From contig OZ234503.1 in assembly GCA_965153455.1 (NCBI GenBank), positions 2,728,001 through 2,792,000 on the forward strand: DNA of 64,000 nucleotides. Reading direction: 5' to 3'. The notes beneath the pieces were generated by a model, which was not told the origin of the DNA, did not search any database, and worked only from the letters and a program-made list of their open reading frames with translations. The stretch comes from Sphagnum compactum. Its lineage: Eukaryota > Bryophyta > Sphagnopsida > Sphagnales. Position 1 is the stretch's first letter, and each line of letters begins with the position of its first letter. The translations under genes and the position numbers were made by a program. Positions 35,846 to 48,429 of the stretch are shown one piece after another.

Positions 35846-38800
35846 ACTCAATGTTTTGTTTTTTGACCCCAAATTTTTTTAAAAACTCCAAATTTCTGAA
35901 ACAAAATTCCACCCAAAAATAAAATTAAAATTTCTATACATGGTTCCCTGTTTCAAGTAGGTAGCCCACCAAATAAATATTTTTTTTTTCATATTTTATA
36001 AATAGCCAAATTTGACTAAATTGCCTTCTGCTGCTGCATCACAAAATTGGAAAGCAAAAAAAAAAGAAAAAAAAAAGAACCTGCTATAGAATGAAAACCA
36101 AATATAGAAAATCTGACATTTTAAAAATTAATTTAATAAAATTTTCAAAATATTACATTATTATTATATTACTATTTTGTAATTCATCTCTGTGGTTTCT
36201 AGTTCTTTTTTAGGGTTTTTTTTGTTTTTTGTTTGTTTTTTTTTTGGGGGGTTCATAAAATTTCCTGTAGTTGAAAAAAAAAGGACTTGTAAATTTGTTT
36301 TTAATAAATTTGCAAATAAGTGTTTTTGTTTCTCCATGCATTTTCTGTGTGCACTGGTATCTATTATCTACCTCTTCTTCTTTTTGTTTTTTTTTGTTTT
36401 TAGGTTTTCCTGGCTAATAATAACAGGATTTCTGGCTAATTAATACAAGTGGTTTTTTGGCTTCTTCATTTTTTATTCATTCTTGTGAATTTCTATTCTT
36501 TTTTGGGCTCTGATGTTGAGTTTAATCCTTGAGATAGTGGAACTGCCCAATTGCCCAAAGAAATCAAAATGAATGAATGAATCCTGAAAATAGTAAACAA
36601 ATAAATTGTGTGTAACTAATTAATTAATTAATTCATTCATTCATTCATTCATTCATCCCACCTTTTTCTTTCCTAAAACTATTACCATAAATAAACTTAC
36701 AATAATAAGACTTGATCATTAATTACTTCCCACTTGCACAAGGGGGGATTATTAGGGTCACCCAAAAAAAGTCTTTGAAATTTATTGTCAATTTGTCACC
36801 AGTGTCAAAAACCCTAGGCATTAGGGTTAGTGTCAAATTTGGCTTGTTATTTATAGGGATTTTTAAATTAAATAATTTACTAAATAATTTAAATAATATT
36901 TTTTAAATCATTTTAAAATTTTAAAAAAACAATTGCCAACTAATTTTGACATCCATCTTTCCCTCTCTTTTGATTTCTTTCTCTTTATTGCTTTCTTGTT
37001 CTCCTTCACATTTAAGGTTATTCCTCATCATCAAGCCCTTATTGATGGGCTTCTATGTATAGGGCTTGAAGGGCTTCTCTCTCTCTCTCTCTCTCTCTCT
37101 TGGGCCTCCCCCAATTTGATGGTATGTGCCCAAAATTTAGGGGAGGCCTTGAAAGAGCAGGCCTTCTTTAAGACGCAAGCATGGAAGCTTATTCTTATGA
37201 CCCACCTGAAAGGAAAAGGATAAGTAGAAGAAGAAGAGTTCAGGAAAACAAAATTAATGAACCATGGTTTTTCAAGATGGCATCTCATAAGAAACCTAAA
37301 AATTAAGGAAAGGCATTGATAATTAACATCAATCAACAAAAAATGAATGTTGTAACAAATGAAGAACAAAGGTAATTGATCAAGCCAAAAAAATAAAAAA
37401 ATAAAAAATCAAAATATAAATGGTATCAATTTCATGGTAATACACCATGCTTGTAAGAAGCTTGACAACCCTCGTTGGTATGATCAACTTTCGACAAGTT
37501 GTTACAATTCGTTGGCATTCATTCTTGCATGGGATGTGTTGGGTTCATCATGCGTAATGTATCATCACGGATTGAGAAGGATGACAATCTTGTTAAAATA
37601 ATTCATCCAAACAAGGTTGTTTATGTGAAATCGATAAGAGTTAGTTGCATGCGGTTTTCAAAATTAAAAGTTGGAATCCACCAAGGGCAACTAGAAAGAA
37701 GAAATGGTGAATGCACTTTGGTTTTGCACTTCAACATCACCAACTTTTCATCCATCATCATGTGGTGAAGGTCATAAAAATTTGTGGCAACCTATTAAAG
37801 GAACATGGGCATCTTTGATGCTTCATTTCCTTTTGAGCAAGAGTGCACCTTAAAACATAATGTTAAACCATTGTTATTAAACTTGTGGTGAGGTTTTCTA
37901 ACATTTCACCAACATTTTTGGAACGTGACCATTTGAACATTTTTATATGTTTTAGTATTTCCCATGAGTTCATCTATGTAACATTCCACCCAATTTATTT
38001 TCCAAATCAAAAAATTTCAATCTTAATTTGTGAACCTTGATCACCATGTGCCATATTGCACATACTTAGCATGCCCCATTCCACACAATACCCCCCATCC
38101 ACCATGAATGGTTTACATTTACCATAAAACCAAATGAACAATGTCTTTATCTACAAGAGAAAAACATTGATTGTGGCCATAATAAAATCAATAACACGTT
38201 CATTAGTGAAGGTTTAAAGTCATTCTTAACATGATCAACAATGTAGTATCTTCATTGTGTGGATAAACCATCCATTTTTTGTATGATGCAACACCAGCAC
38301 AATAACATCAAGTAGAAAATGAATTGCAACACATGCATATAATTACATTATGTTGTTTCACCAAGGGGCCCCATTGGTGCATGGCAAGGTTTCAATATGC
38401 GAATATTGCAATAACTTACTCTTACATCACTTCAAGCTTACTTTAACCTTATTTGGTCCACCAAATGGAATACATGCATGCATTCATATTCATTCATTCA
38501 TTCATATGGAATCATTGATGTTATTTTTACTTTTTCACATGTCGAAATTGCAAAGATGTAAATAGTTTTTCATCTAAGTTTTACAATAGATGCCCCATAT
38601 GAAATATTGTAGAAGCTTGGTCCACCATCATTTAAGTCCCCCATCACATTATGATTGATCCATTGTATGCAATAACGACGTGAATGATGTTTCATGCATA
38701 TGTAGTACTTCATATGTCATCGGTAGCATCACAACCTTGGTGGGTTTTTTTAACTACGTAGGTAGGTTAGGAGACAAAGAGGAGCAGGTTAATAGTTTAA

Positions 38801-40140
38801 AAAGTAGGCTTAGGTCACCAAGATCAAACCTTAGTTAAGTAACTCGGATGCGGTCACACCAGTCTGGTCAGTAATTCTTTGCTACCACACCCAACACTGG
38901 TCACACTGGGGTTTCCAATGGATGATGGATGGTGCACTCACTCATGTGGTGTGCTGGGTCACATAGTACACCATCCATCCATCCCTCATGGTGTGAGGTT
39001 GTGGTGGTGGGCTGTTGGTTCACTCTGGTTAATTTTTCTTAACTCTGGTTAATGAAGAAATTTTTCCATTGGTCATTGTGCTTTAGGTTTGGTTTGGATT
39101 TTGGAATTGGGTTTTGGTTTGGACTAGCTTTTTCTTTCTTTCTTTTGTGTCTGTAAAATGGGTCTTCAATAAACCCTAAAAAATAAAATAAAAATTAAAC
39201 CCCCTTTCTTTATTTACAGTTGAACAATGAAGATTTGTAGCCTGGCCTTCAGTTTGTTGAGATTTTGGAACTTAGCAATTGACTCAAGATCACATTCTTT
39301 TTTTTTTAATTGTCATTTACTTCTCTTCTTCTTCTTCTTCTTCCTTTTTTTTCATTTGTTGTTTCACTTTTATGTAGGTAATAATAAAGTTTGGCAGGTT
39401 TTTTTATTAAACATTATCTATTATTATTAACTATGGAAGTGTTAGCCTTCATTTATAACACACTATGCAAAGTTGAGGAGAACAACAATGCCTCAAAGCC
39501 TAAAAGGTGGGGGATGGTGGTGGTGGTGGTGGTAGTAGTAGTAGTAGTGGGTCTGATCATCTGACCATTGTCCTTATTAACTACAGGATCATTTAGTTGG
39601 GGTTTCTGAAACTTGTTACCTAATTATCTTTTCCCATGATCCAAAAAAATTAGGTCACCAAGAAAATGTGATCAGAAGTAATTAATTAATCAATTAATTA
39701 ATTAATTAATAGGTTGTATAACACTCATCAAGCCTCCAACTGCTAAATTCATTAAAAAACTCATATATACCTACCCAAAAATAATTAAGAGTCTGTTAGT
39801 TAGTAAAGGGTTTTGTTACCAGTTTTTTTTAAAAGCCTAATCAAGACAACCCAGTTGGGCCAATTGGGTTTGGGGGGAAGATGATGAGCATTCAACTTGA
39901 AACCCTCCCAAAAAAACAAACAAAATTTTGCCAGTAGTATTGGGGCTAGTGCAAGATCTGCCTCTAAATCTGTGCTCCATTATGGTGTGAGTGGAGAATT
40001 GAATAAGGGGGGGGGGAGGGGGGAAGTGAGTGAGTGAATTGAATGAATGAATGAATTACCTGGGAAGTAGCAGCAGCTGCACTAGTAGTAGTTGCCAATT
40101 AGCTCTCTGACTCACTTCAGTTGGCCAGTATGAAGCTTTG
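35846..40140. other. Spacer with microsatellites, no supported gene
   Basis: Contains (CATT)n near 36635-36657, (CT)n at about 37075-37101, (GGT)n and (AGT)n near 39515-39547, (ATTA)n near 39680 and a G-run near 40006-40015. The plus-strand frame at 37499-37768 has no recognised domain. A more mixed-composition stretch at 38.7-39.1 kb does not resolve into a gene. Confidence 0.5.
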
Positions 40141-40434
40141 CTGGCTGGCTGGCTGGCTGGCTTTGCAGGTAGTTAAAAAAGCCAAAAGGAAACTGAAGAT
40201 TTGCAGGTGGTTAAAAAAGCCAAATGGAAACTCAAGATTACATAGTGACATATATATATGTATATAAAATATTTGATAAAATTTCCTTACTTTGCAGATA
40301 CCACTAAAACAGGGGCTTTGCAGGTGGTTAAAAAAGCCAAATGGAAACTCAAGATTACATAGTGACATATATATATGTATATATGAGATTTGATAAAATT
40401 TCCTTACTTTGCAGATACCACTAAAACAGGGGCT
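40141..40434. repeat. (GGCT)n followed by a 117-bp tandem duplication
   Basis: A (GGCT)n run at 40141-40161 is followed by a 37-bp partial unit (40163-40199), then two nearly identical 117-bp units (40201-40317 and 40318-40434), each beginning TTGCAGGTGGTTAAAAAAGC. Each unit contains TATATATATG-type runs. Confidence 0.9.
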
Positions 40435-40592
40435 AGGGGGGTGAAAGCAGGCTCAAAGACAGGGTGACTTTTCAGATATCTGTATTGAGTCAAAAAGGAT
40501 GACAACATCCCTTTTGCCTCTCCAACTCTCTCTCTTTCTCTCTCTCTCTGTCTCCTTTGAGTCAAGTCATTCAGGAGAGCCAGGCTGAGAGA

Positions 40593-41075
40593 GGCAACAC
40601 CAAACCCTAAAAGGGACAAAAACACCAAATCTTGGGCCTGTTTTAACACCAACCTTAAACCCTAAAAAGGGGAAAAAAAAACTTGGGTCTGTTTTAACAC
40701 CAAGCTTAAACCCTAAAAAGGAAAAAAAAAAAACTTGGGTCTGTTTTAACACCAAGCTTAAACCCTAAAAAGGAAAAAAAAAAAACTTGGGTCTGTTTTA
40801 ACACCAACCTTAAACCCTTAAAAGGGATAAAACAAACTTGGGCCTGTTTTAACACCAACCCTAAACTTAAAAAGGGGGAAAAAAAATTCGGGCCTGTTTT
40901 AACACCAACTCTAAACCCTAAAAAGTGGGGGGGGGGGGGGGGGAAAGAAAACTTGGGCCTCTTTTAACACCAACCCTAAACCCTAAAAAGGCAGGAAAAA
41001 CAACTTGGGCTGTGTTTATCACCAAACCTAAACCCTAAAAAGGGAGGGAAAAAAAACTTGGGCATGTTTTACTAA
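40593..41075. repeat. ~52-bp telo-box minisatellite, about nine copies
   Basis: Units start near 40631, 40682, 40734, 40786, 40837, 40887, 40952, 41004 and 41057, each reading CTTGGG..TGTTTTAACACC then AAACCCTAAAAAGG. Every unit carries a telo-box-like sequence. One unit contains a 17-base G-run (from about 40926). A single detached copy lies at 42721-42770. Short minus-strand frames here simply repeat the unit. Confidence 0.9.
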
Positions 41076-42120
41076 TTGTGGCTCACATCATTGGATGCCT
41101 GTAAAATCTTTTCCTAATTGTGTGTGTTGCAGCATATCAGCACTCCTTAGGTTATTTTGCTTAGGTTATTCGGGCCGGGCCACCCCGCTACCTAAACCCT
41201 AAACCTCCTCTTTTGATTGGGACTAACCTGCCACTACCCATAAGGTGGTGTTTGTAGCTCACCCATTACCTATCTTAATTCATAAACTACGTTAAAATTA
41301 CACCAAAGTAGGAGAGATATTATTAATTCATTGTGGGTCTTCTCAAGCTAAAAAGTTGAAGTTAAAGGTGATAAAAGCCCCAAAAGGAGAGAAAGAGAGA
41401 GAGAGAGAGAGATTGTTTTGAGTTTCTTTCAAATTATAGGGTTTCTGGCTTCATTGAGTTATAAAGTGGAGAGAGAGAGAGAGAGAGTCTAATTTCAAAT
41501 GGGGTTTGTTGTTGGGTTCATTGAGTTTGAGTTGAGAGACACTCTTTGAAAATGGGATGATTTATTGTTGTTGTTGGTGTTCAATAAGTTTAACCAAATT
41601 GAAATTTTGGCTATTAAACATTGAAGGAAGAAGCCCATGTGGAGGAATAATGGGATATAAATTCAAAACCCAAAGTGAGTGAAGCTTTTTTTAAAGTTAA
41701 ATTAACACTTTTGCTATCAACAACACACACTTTATATTCAAACTGACAGACAACAAGTAATGACAACAAACCAAACCAAGCATGCCCTCTTTCTTCTCTC
41801 TTCCTCCCTTCCCTTCCCTTCCTCCTCCAGCCTCCCCCCACCCCTTCTCTCCCTGCAACAATAACTAAACCCCCAACACATCCGTTGTAAAGTGATTAAT
41901 GGAAAAGAGTTAACAACAATCAAGTATAACATTCCACCATTTCATTCAATGACCCACTACTTCTCAAACAAGAGGGAGAGGGGGAGGAGTCAGGAGGACT
42001 ATATCTGTTGTTTCTCTCTTCTCTTAAAACAGACACTGGCCAACAAAACAGTCAAACTGGTGCATTGCACATTTTGTGGAATTGATGATCTTCTTCATCA
42101 CTTAATTTCTAGATAATGCT
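41076..42120. other. Spacer with GA-repeats and telo-boxes
   Basis: (GA)n tracts lie near 41390-41412 and 41469-41487, and a double telo-box CTAAACCCTAAACC near 41192-41205. A CT-rich tract at 41780-41850 generates low-complexity minus-strand frames. No gene seen. Confidence 0.5.
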
Positions 42121-42481
42121 GCAGCAGTAGCAGCAGCAGAATTGAAGGCCATAGCTGTTGTTGATCTTCAAAGGTTTTCAGATGCAGAATTGAAGGCCAT
42201 ACATAAGCTGTTGTTGATCTTCAAAGGTTTTCAGCAGCAGATTTGAAGGCCATAAGCTGTTGTTGATCACTTCAAAGGTTTTTTTCAGCAGTAGATTTGA
42301 AGGCCAGAGCTGTTGATCATCTTCAAAGAGGTTTTCAGCAGCAGATTTGAAGGCCATAGCTGTTGATCATCTTCAAATGTTTTCAGCAGCGGATTTGAAG
42401 GCCATAGCTGTTGATCATCTTCAAAGAGATTTTCAGCAGCAGATTTGAAGGCCATAGCTGTTGATCAAGTTTTTCAGCAGG
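42121..42481. repeat. ~50-bp tandem repeat, about seven copies
   Basis: Units of 48-58 bp share GCAGCAGATTTGAAGGCCAT, AGCTGTTGATC and CTTCAAAGGTTTTCA. Unit lengths vary and no frame persists, so the array is non-coding. Confidence 0.9.
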
Positions 42482-45400
42482 CTAGTAGCATTTATTTTTT
42501 GGGGGGTTTGATTACTACACTTGGATTGATTACATGAGTGATGTAAGTTTTTCCTATTCTTTCAGCAGCAGATTGTTGTGATTCTTCTGGTGCCAACAAC
42601 AGTACACAAATCCACAGTACAAATCCACACACACTTAAAGAAAGAACAAGCTTCAGAGTAAACCCTAAACCCTATGTGCCAAGTGTCTCAACCCAGTCTT
42701 TCTTTTCACACAATTAGAAATTTAACACCAACCCTAAACCCTAAAAAGGGAGGAAAAACAAAACTTGGTCAGTGGTTTTTTGGTTTTTGTTTTTGTGGGT
42801 CCATTTTGTGATGTAGCCAAAATGGTGATAATCCATAGGAAGATTTAGCCAATTTTGGCCGCAAGCTCAATATGAAAGTAATTTTTTTTTAAAAATTTAA
42901 AAACACCCTTCTAGCCTTTTTTTTTTGGCTACTACCATACTTGAATTGTGTGTATAAATAGAAATCTGGCAATTTTTCTTCAATTTTGGTCAAATTATTT
43001 ATGGCTACTGAAAATCTCAAAAAGCACTCAACTTTTTAGCACTTTCCATTTTAAATATATGGCTTTTTTGTAATGTGCAAATTTACAGGCACAAACCCAG
43101 TTTTTAGGCCATGTTTGAAGGCTCTACTTCTTCAAAGAACAATATAGAGGCCATTTTTACTTCCGCAAACCCATTTTCACACTATTTGAAGGCTATAATC
43201 AAGTGTAGTAATGTAAAGTGAAAATAGACTTTGTTGAGGAGTCAACATATATTATAACAAAGCCAAAAAAAAGCAAATTAATTATGTTATTTAAATTTTG
43301 ATTTTTTAACTTGATAATTACATGTTTATTTTTCTTACTTACTATTGGTTTGGGTTTATTTTCTTTTTAAAAATTCATCACTTTCCTTCCATTTCTTCTT
43401 TCTTCATTTTTCTTTCATTTCAACAAGTATGATCAGCATGGATCATAGAAGAGAAAAATGTATGTTAAATAAATTCGACCAATCATGACTTTTTTGTGCC
43501 TGCCTTTTTATTTTATTTTATCATTAATTTTTTTGAAATAAAAAATATGTAAAAATTTCAACCAATCATAGTTTTTCTAGACCATGGACGTTAAAGCTTT
43601 GTGCCCATCTTCAAAAATTCTATTACATTGTTTTGAGAAAATTTTATGACAAAACATTTGTGGACTAATCATGGCTTTTTGGGCTTTTAATTAGTCTAAC
43701 AAATGTTTGACCCACCCCTCAAAAAAGTTATTAACAAAATATGAGTTTGGATCATCAAAATTTGACCAATCATGGTCCTTTGAGCTCATGATCTAATGAA
43801 CTTGGTGCCAATCCCACCTATTTGAGGTGGGCCTAACACCAAGTCCATTGTACCATGAAACATTATCCATAGTGCACATGAAGTTCAATTTTTCATCCAT
43901 TTACATTTCCTTGGTCCCTTGGTTCTTCAACCTTTGCATAAAATGAATTTGAACTTTGAAATGGTTTTTCCTATAATCATAATCTATTTATGTTGATGAC
44001 CATAGGCTTTCAAGTTCTAATGTAAAGGGAGCCTTGGCAATGACCAATAATTTAATCAATTTTCCAATCTTGGGCAACTTGGTTGGCAACCTCCATTCTC
44101 CCCAAGGGAAGTTGCAACTCCCAAAACAACTTGCTTGAAAAAGTTGGCCATGGGTTATTATTATTTTTCATCTATCTTGTCCATGGAAAAAAATAAAAAT
44201 TGGGAAGAGGATTGAACCTTGCACCTTTGGGTTGAAATGGGACTTTAACCATTGCATCACATTTTTTCCCTTTAAATTATTGTGCCAAAAAAAATGTTTA
44301 TCATAGTTTGTCTACATTAAAAAAATCAAAAATATTTTTCCAATTGCCCACTACTTGGCAATTATGTTGAACGTCCTAGTGCCACATTTAATTCATGTTT
44401 GTTTAATGTTTGTGAATTGTTTTGGATTTTTTCACAAATGTCCTATTATTCATTTGGTGATTTAATTTGTGTTTTAAATTTATTTGATTGATTAAAAGTA
44501 CTCCATCAAGAAGACAAACTTAATGTCATATTTTGTGTGTTTTGTTGTTTTCATAACATGGTTACTTATTTAGCAAGCCATAATCAATGTTGATAGGTTC
44601 AAAGCTAGTAAACAAGTTGACATCCAGGTTTTAGGTTGAGTTTTGGGGTATCTAGATCAAAGGTTCATTTCAAGTTGGTAAGATCCAAAATGGAATGATG
44701 TTATTTTTTTGAAAATTTAATGGCCTTTCAAAAATGAAAGGTGTTTTGGTAAACTATGGCGATCCAACGTCCTAGTTTTTGTTTTAAGTCAATCAATAAT
44801 ATTAAACTTCCATTATTTTTATATTTAACAATATTTTTTAAATGTGTTCAATTTGGACTTTTGATCGCTTTTAACTAATGATAATGATTATGCTTTGAAG
44901 ATGGAAACTATTTTTGGTTAAAGTGATTTATGTTTAACTCACTTGTTTAGCTTAAAATTAAGCTTTTACTTGTTTCATGGGTAGTTTGGGTTTCTCAAAG
45001 GATGGCGTCATTCAAAAAAGTGTTACAAGTTTCAACTCCTTAAAAGAGGGGGAAAAGGAAGTTGGAAAGATGTTACAGGATAGTCAAGTTGGCTAGGATA
45101 TCCATTTTATAGTAGTGAATGGGATTATGGAAACCCTAGGAATGGGAATAATTCAATTTGGAAGGCTCAATCCATTTTGTGCATCATTTACGGAAATATT
45201 GTGATTAAGGGCATGTTTATTGAAACCACAAAATTATTTTGATTCCAAAGCTTGAACAAGTAAAAAAATTTATTGGTGGAGATTCTCCAACATGAAATTG
45301 ATTATCACATGCAAATCACACAAAAATCAGTTTCCTAGGTTATCAAATTCTAACACATTGCATTAATTGGGTTGTGTTTGTGAATGCAACAATGAAAATT

Positions 45401-45722
45401 GTGATCACCTACTTTCAAATAAATGCAATTTACAAGGCTTCATGCGTTTGAACTTCACTACTCCTAAAAGAACTAAAAAGTTGTTAATGTTAACCTCACG
45501 CAAGACATCATGGGGAATGTTAATTTATTGGGAAGGGGTGCACATGCTCAGTCTAGATATTTGCATGGCCTAAAGGTTGTAATGTGGGTTACATTCAAGA
45601 TGCTATCATTTGAATGTAAACCCTTGGAAAAAAATTCTTACACACATCGAAAAGACTTTGGGTGAAAACCCTAATAGTCATAAGAAAAGAGACCTTTGGT
45701 TTTATGTTGTGATAAATTTAAA
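42482..45722. other. Spacer with dispersed repeats
   Basis: Holds the detached 52-bp telo-box unit (42721-42770), a copy of the AGCCAAAATGG / TAGCCAATTTTGGC repeat (42815-42990) and the SINE-headed repeat at about 44050-44430. No supported gene. The frame at 45367-45573 has no motif. Confidence 0.5.
44208..44259 (-). repeat. tRNA-like SINE head within a dispersed repeat
   Basis: On the minus strand TGATGCAATGGTTAAA (44244-44259) precedes AAGGTTCAATCCT (44208-44220), giving A- and B-box spacing like that at 13.3 kb. Similarity to the 13.3-kb copy extends on both sides, including a shared TTCATGTTT..TTAATGTTT stretch. Confidence 0.45.
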
Positions 45723-45833
45723 CACTACTACAAAATGTGGGTGCAGTTCACTAGTCTCCATTCACTAGACCAGTGAATTCACTCAAAATTTAGTGAAATC
45801 ACTTGGCGTACAGGGACACCTTTTGTTGTAGTG
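45723..45833. mobile_element. CACTA-type MITE, copy 2
   Basis: A 111-bp element starting CACTACTACAAAATGTGG and ending in the complement of CACTACAACAAAAGGTGTCC. A 3-bp AAA duplication flanks it (45720-45722 and 45834-45836). The palindrome AGTGAATTCACT lies at 45772-45783. Confidence 0.85.
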
Positions 45834-47613
45834 AAAACATGGATGGGTTTCAATGGTAGGCATTCTATGAATGAATGTGGAAAAAGTAAAATTATAGTTG
45901 ATTTTGAAAAATGTCCAATCAAGTGTTACAATTGTTTTGTTAATACACCTTGTAAGAAATTATTAAACATTTTGGGCTTGGAAAAAAATTTAATGAAAAT
46001 AATTGAACTAAGAATAATAATAATAAATGTTGGTAGAAAAAAAATGTATGAAAAACTGAGCAAGGACCATTCTTGAACAAAATGAAACAAAGGTAAGTGG
46101 TGATCAATGGAGTTGGTTTACAAATTGAACATGATGGTTTCACAAAAGTGGTTAAATCAAAGCAATAAAATCCAAATAAATGCCTATAATAAATGGAGTC
46201 CATCATCATGAGGAGAGTTACAAAGGAAATTAAAGTTAGGAAAAAATATTTTGTACTCCTAATAGCTCAAGCTCTAATGCAAGAGGAGTAACAACAAAAG
46301 GGTAGTTGCAAGATAAGGTGGTTCACTTTTTGCATCACATTCATTAAAAGAAAACTATCTTTTGTAACTTTTTTTATGCAATTAAAGGTATTGTATGCAA
46401 CCATTTTTTAGTTGCATACAACATTTTTTAGTTGCATATGACACTTTTAATTGCATAAGACAAGTTGAAAAAAATATTTTTTCTATTAATGATTATATTT
46501 TACACATAACGCACTCTATTCAAATCTCACAAATGCATGGTAAAGTCATTAATGTGACAAAAACAGTTGTGGATTAAAATTGCCAACTTGAATTAAAATG
46601 TGTAAATAGTGATAAAACTCAATAAATATACACCAAACATATAATAATGCATTTTTGAAGTGGAACCATGGACTATGGTCTTAAATTTGCATGAAAACTC
46701 AAATGCATTTTAAAATATTATTCATTTTTAAATGTCTTATAAGGACTCAATGTGTGATACATCTTAAAGAAACAAATATGAACTTCAAAAAAATTGCAAA
46801 AATTTAAATCAACAAATAGCTATGGACTTTTGAATGACCAAATTTGAACCTTATTTTCAAAATTCCCTATCTCAATTCATTTTTTGTTGAATTGATGTTT
46901 TTTCCCTAACATGCATGTCAAATAATTGTTTCATTGGGCTCTTGTTCATTTAAATTTTATTAATTCATTAATCATCACATAATTCACATTTATGTAACAT
47001 TGGGTTTTTAGGGTTTTTTTCATTTTAATTTTCAAATATGGACTTTTTGGAATGTTGCATTCATTGAAAATGAGCGACCCTAACTTGTAACCACCCATAA
47101 GTCCCCTTGGGGCATGAATTCATAGTAGACACAAAAATGCATAGAAAGCTTAAATTTGCAACCAACTTCAATTATAAAAACAACAAACACATCTTTAAAT
47201 ATTTGAAAAATACCCCATGATTATTTCAAAGATTAACCATTTTGCTTAACCCACATCAACCCCATAGTGGTAAATGTTTAGAGTGCCTTTTACACAACAA
47301 GTATGGGGTTTTCCACCAACTCAAATGCCTCAAATCCAAGTTACTAGGATTAGCTTAAACCTAAGAACTTTTATAACAAAACAACTTAGGTGAATGCAAT
47401 AGCCACCTTTCCATTTTGCATGAAATTGGATTGAAATAATGAGGAAGATTCAAATTTTGAAGATGCCCAAACCACACAACTATCCCCAACTCATCAAGAG
47501 AGATGCAAAAGCATGTTACATCCTAGCATGACCAAGGTAGGCAAACCTCAGATGCTAAGGGACCTAAATTGGAAATTGAATGCCTAAGGTTAAAACTCAC
47601 AAAAGCTAGGTAT
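45834..47613. other. AT-rich spacer
   Basis: Frames at 45831-46076 (plus) and 45940-46209 (minus) overlap and have no recognisable motif. No gene supported. Confidence 0.5.
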
Positions 47614-47740
47614 CACTATTACAAAATGTGGGTGTTAGTGAATTCACTGCATTCTCACTAGGTTTTGTTCGTTGCAACCAATGATTTGACTCAAAATTTA
47701 GTGAAATCATTTGGCGTATAGGGACACCTTTTGTTGTAGC
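47614..47740. mobile_element. CACTA-type MITE, copy 3
   Basis: A 127-bp element starting CACTATTACAAAATGTGGG. The right end is eroded (TTTTGTTGTAGC instead of ..TAGTG). It is flanked by TAT (47611-47613 and 47741-47743). The palindrome AGTGAATTCACT lies at 47637-47648. Confidence 0.8.
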
Positions 47741-48275
47741 TATCAATGTCCACATAATATTATTAAAAATATATTATAATCAAATTCATGAAAATGATTG
47801 CAAGGGGCAACAAATATTTCACTCTATTAAGAAGAAATAGTGCATCTAGCCTTTATTAATGACACCATGAACATGGACAAGAGGGTGAAAGCACACTACA
47901 ATGACCCCCTTTGTGTTGTCATTATTTTTCTAGACCATGGTCATTTTTGAACCTAAACCATGTCAAAACTACAAAAGATTTTCACAATGTTTTTACATAT
48001 TATGGTAAAGCATAACCAAAAAAAACGAATAGAAAAAAATTTAATTTTTTCTTTACATTATGGTGGCTTGGAATATATTTGCATGAAAAAAATACATGTC
48101 ACGACATAATAAAAAATGCCAATATACTCCAAAAATGATTGAAAATATTTTTAACTTTCATGAAATTTATAATAATTATTTCACATGTCATTTCACATAA
48201 TTTAAACCAAATGTGTGAACCATTTGAGAAGTTTGATAATTTCAAGTCATAAATGGGTGTTTTTTACAGTCTTGA

Positions 48276-48429
48276 CACTACAACCAAAGGTGGCTCGTGT
48301 ATGCCAAGTGATTTCACTGGATTTTGAGTGAATTCACTAGTTGTAGTGACCGAGACCAGTGAAGAAGCAGTGAATTCACTGGTCTAGTGAACAGGGACTA
48401 GTGAACTGCACCCACATTTTGTAGTAGTG
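48276..48429. mobile_element. CACTA-type MITE, copy 4
   Basis: The longest copy, 154 bp, starting CACTACAACCAAAGGTGG and ending in the complement of CACTACTACAAAATGTGG. Its 3-bp TGA duplication (48273-48275 and 48430-48432) is intact. It carries AGTGAATTCACT twice (48327-48338 and 48369-48380). It lies about 0.5 kb from the Tnp2 transposase relic. Confidence 0.87.
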
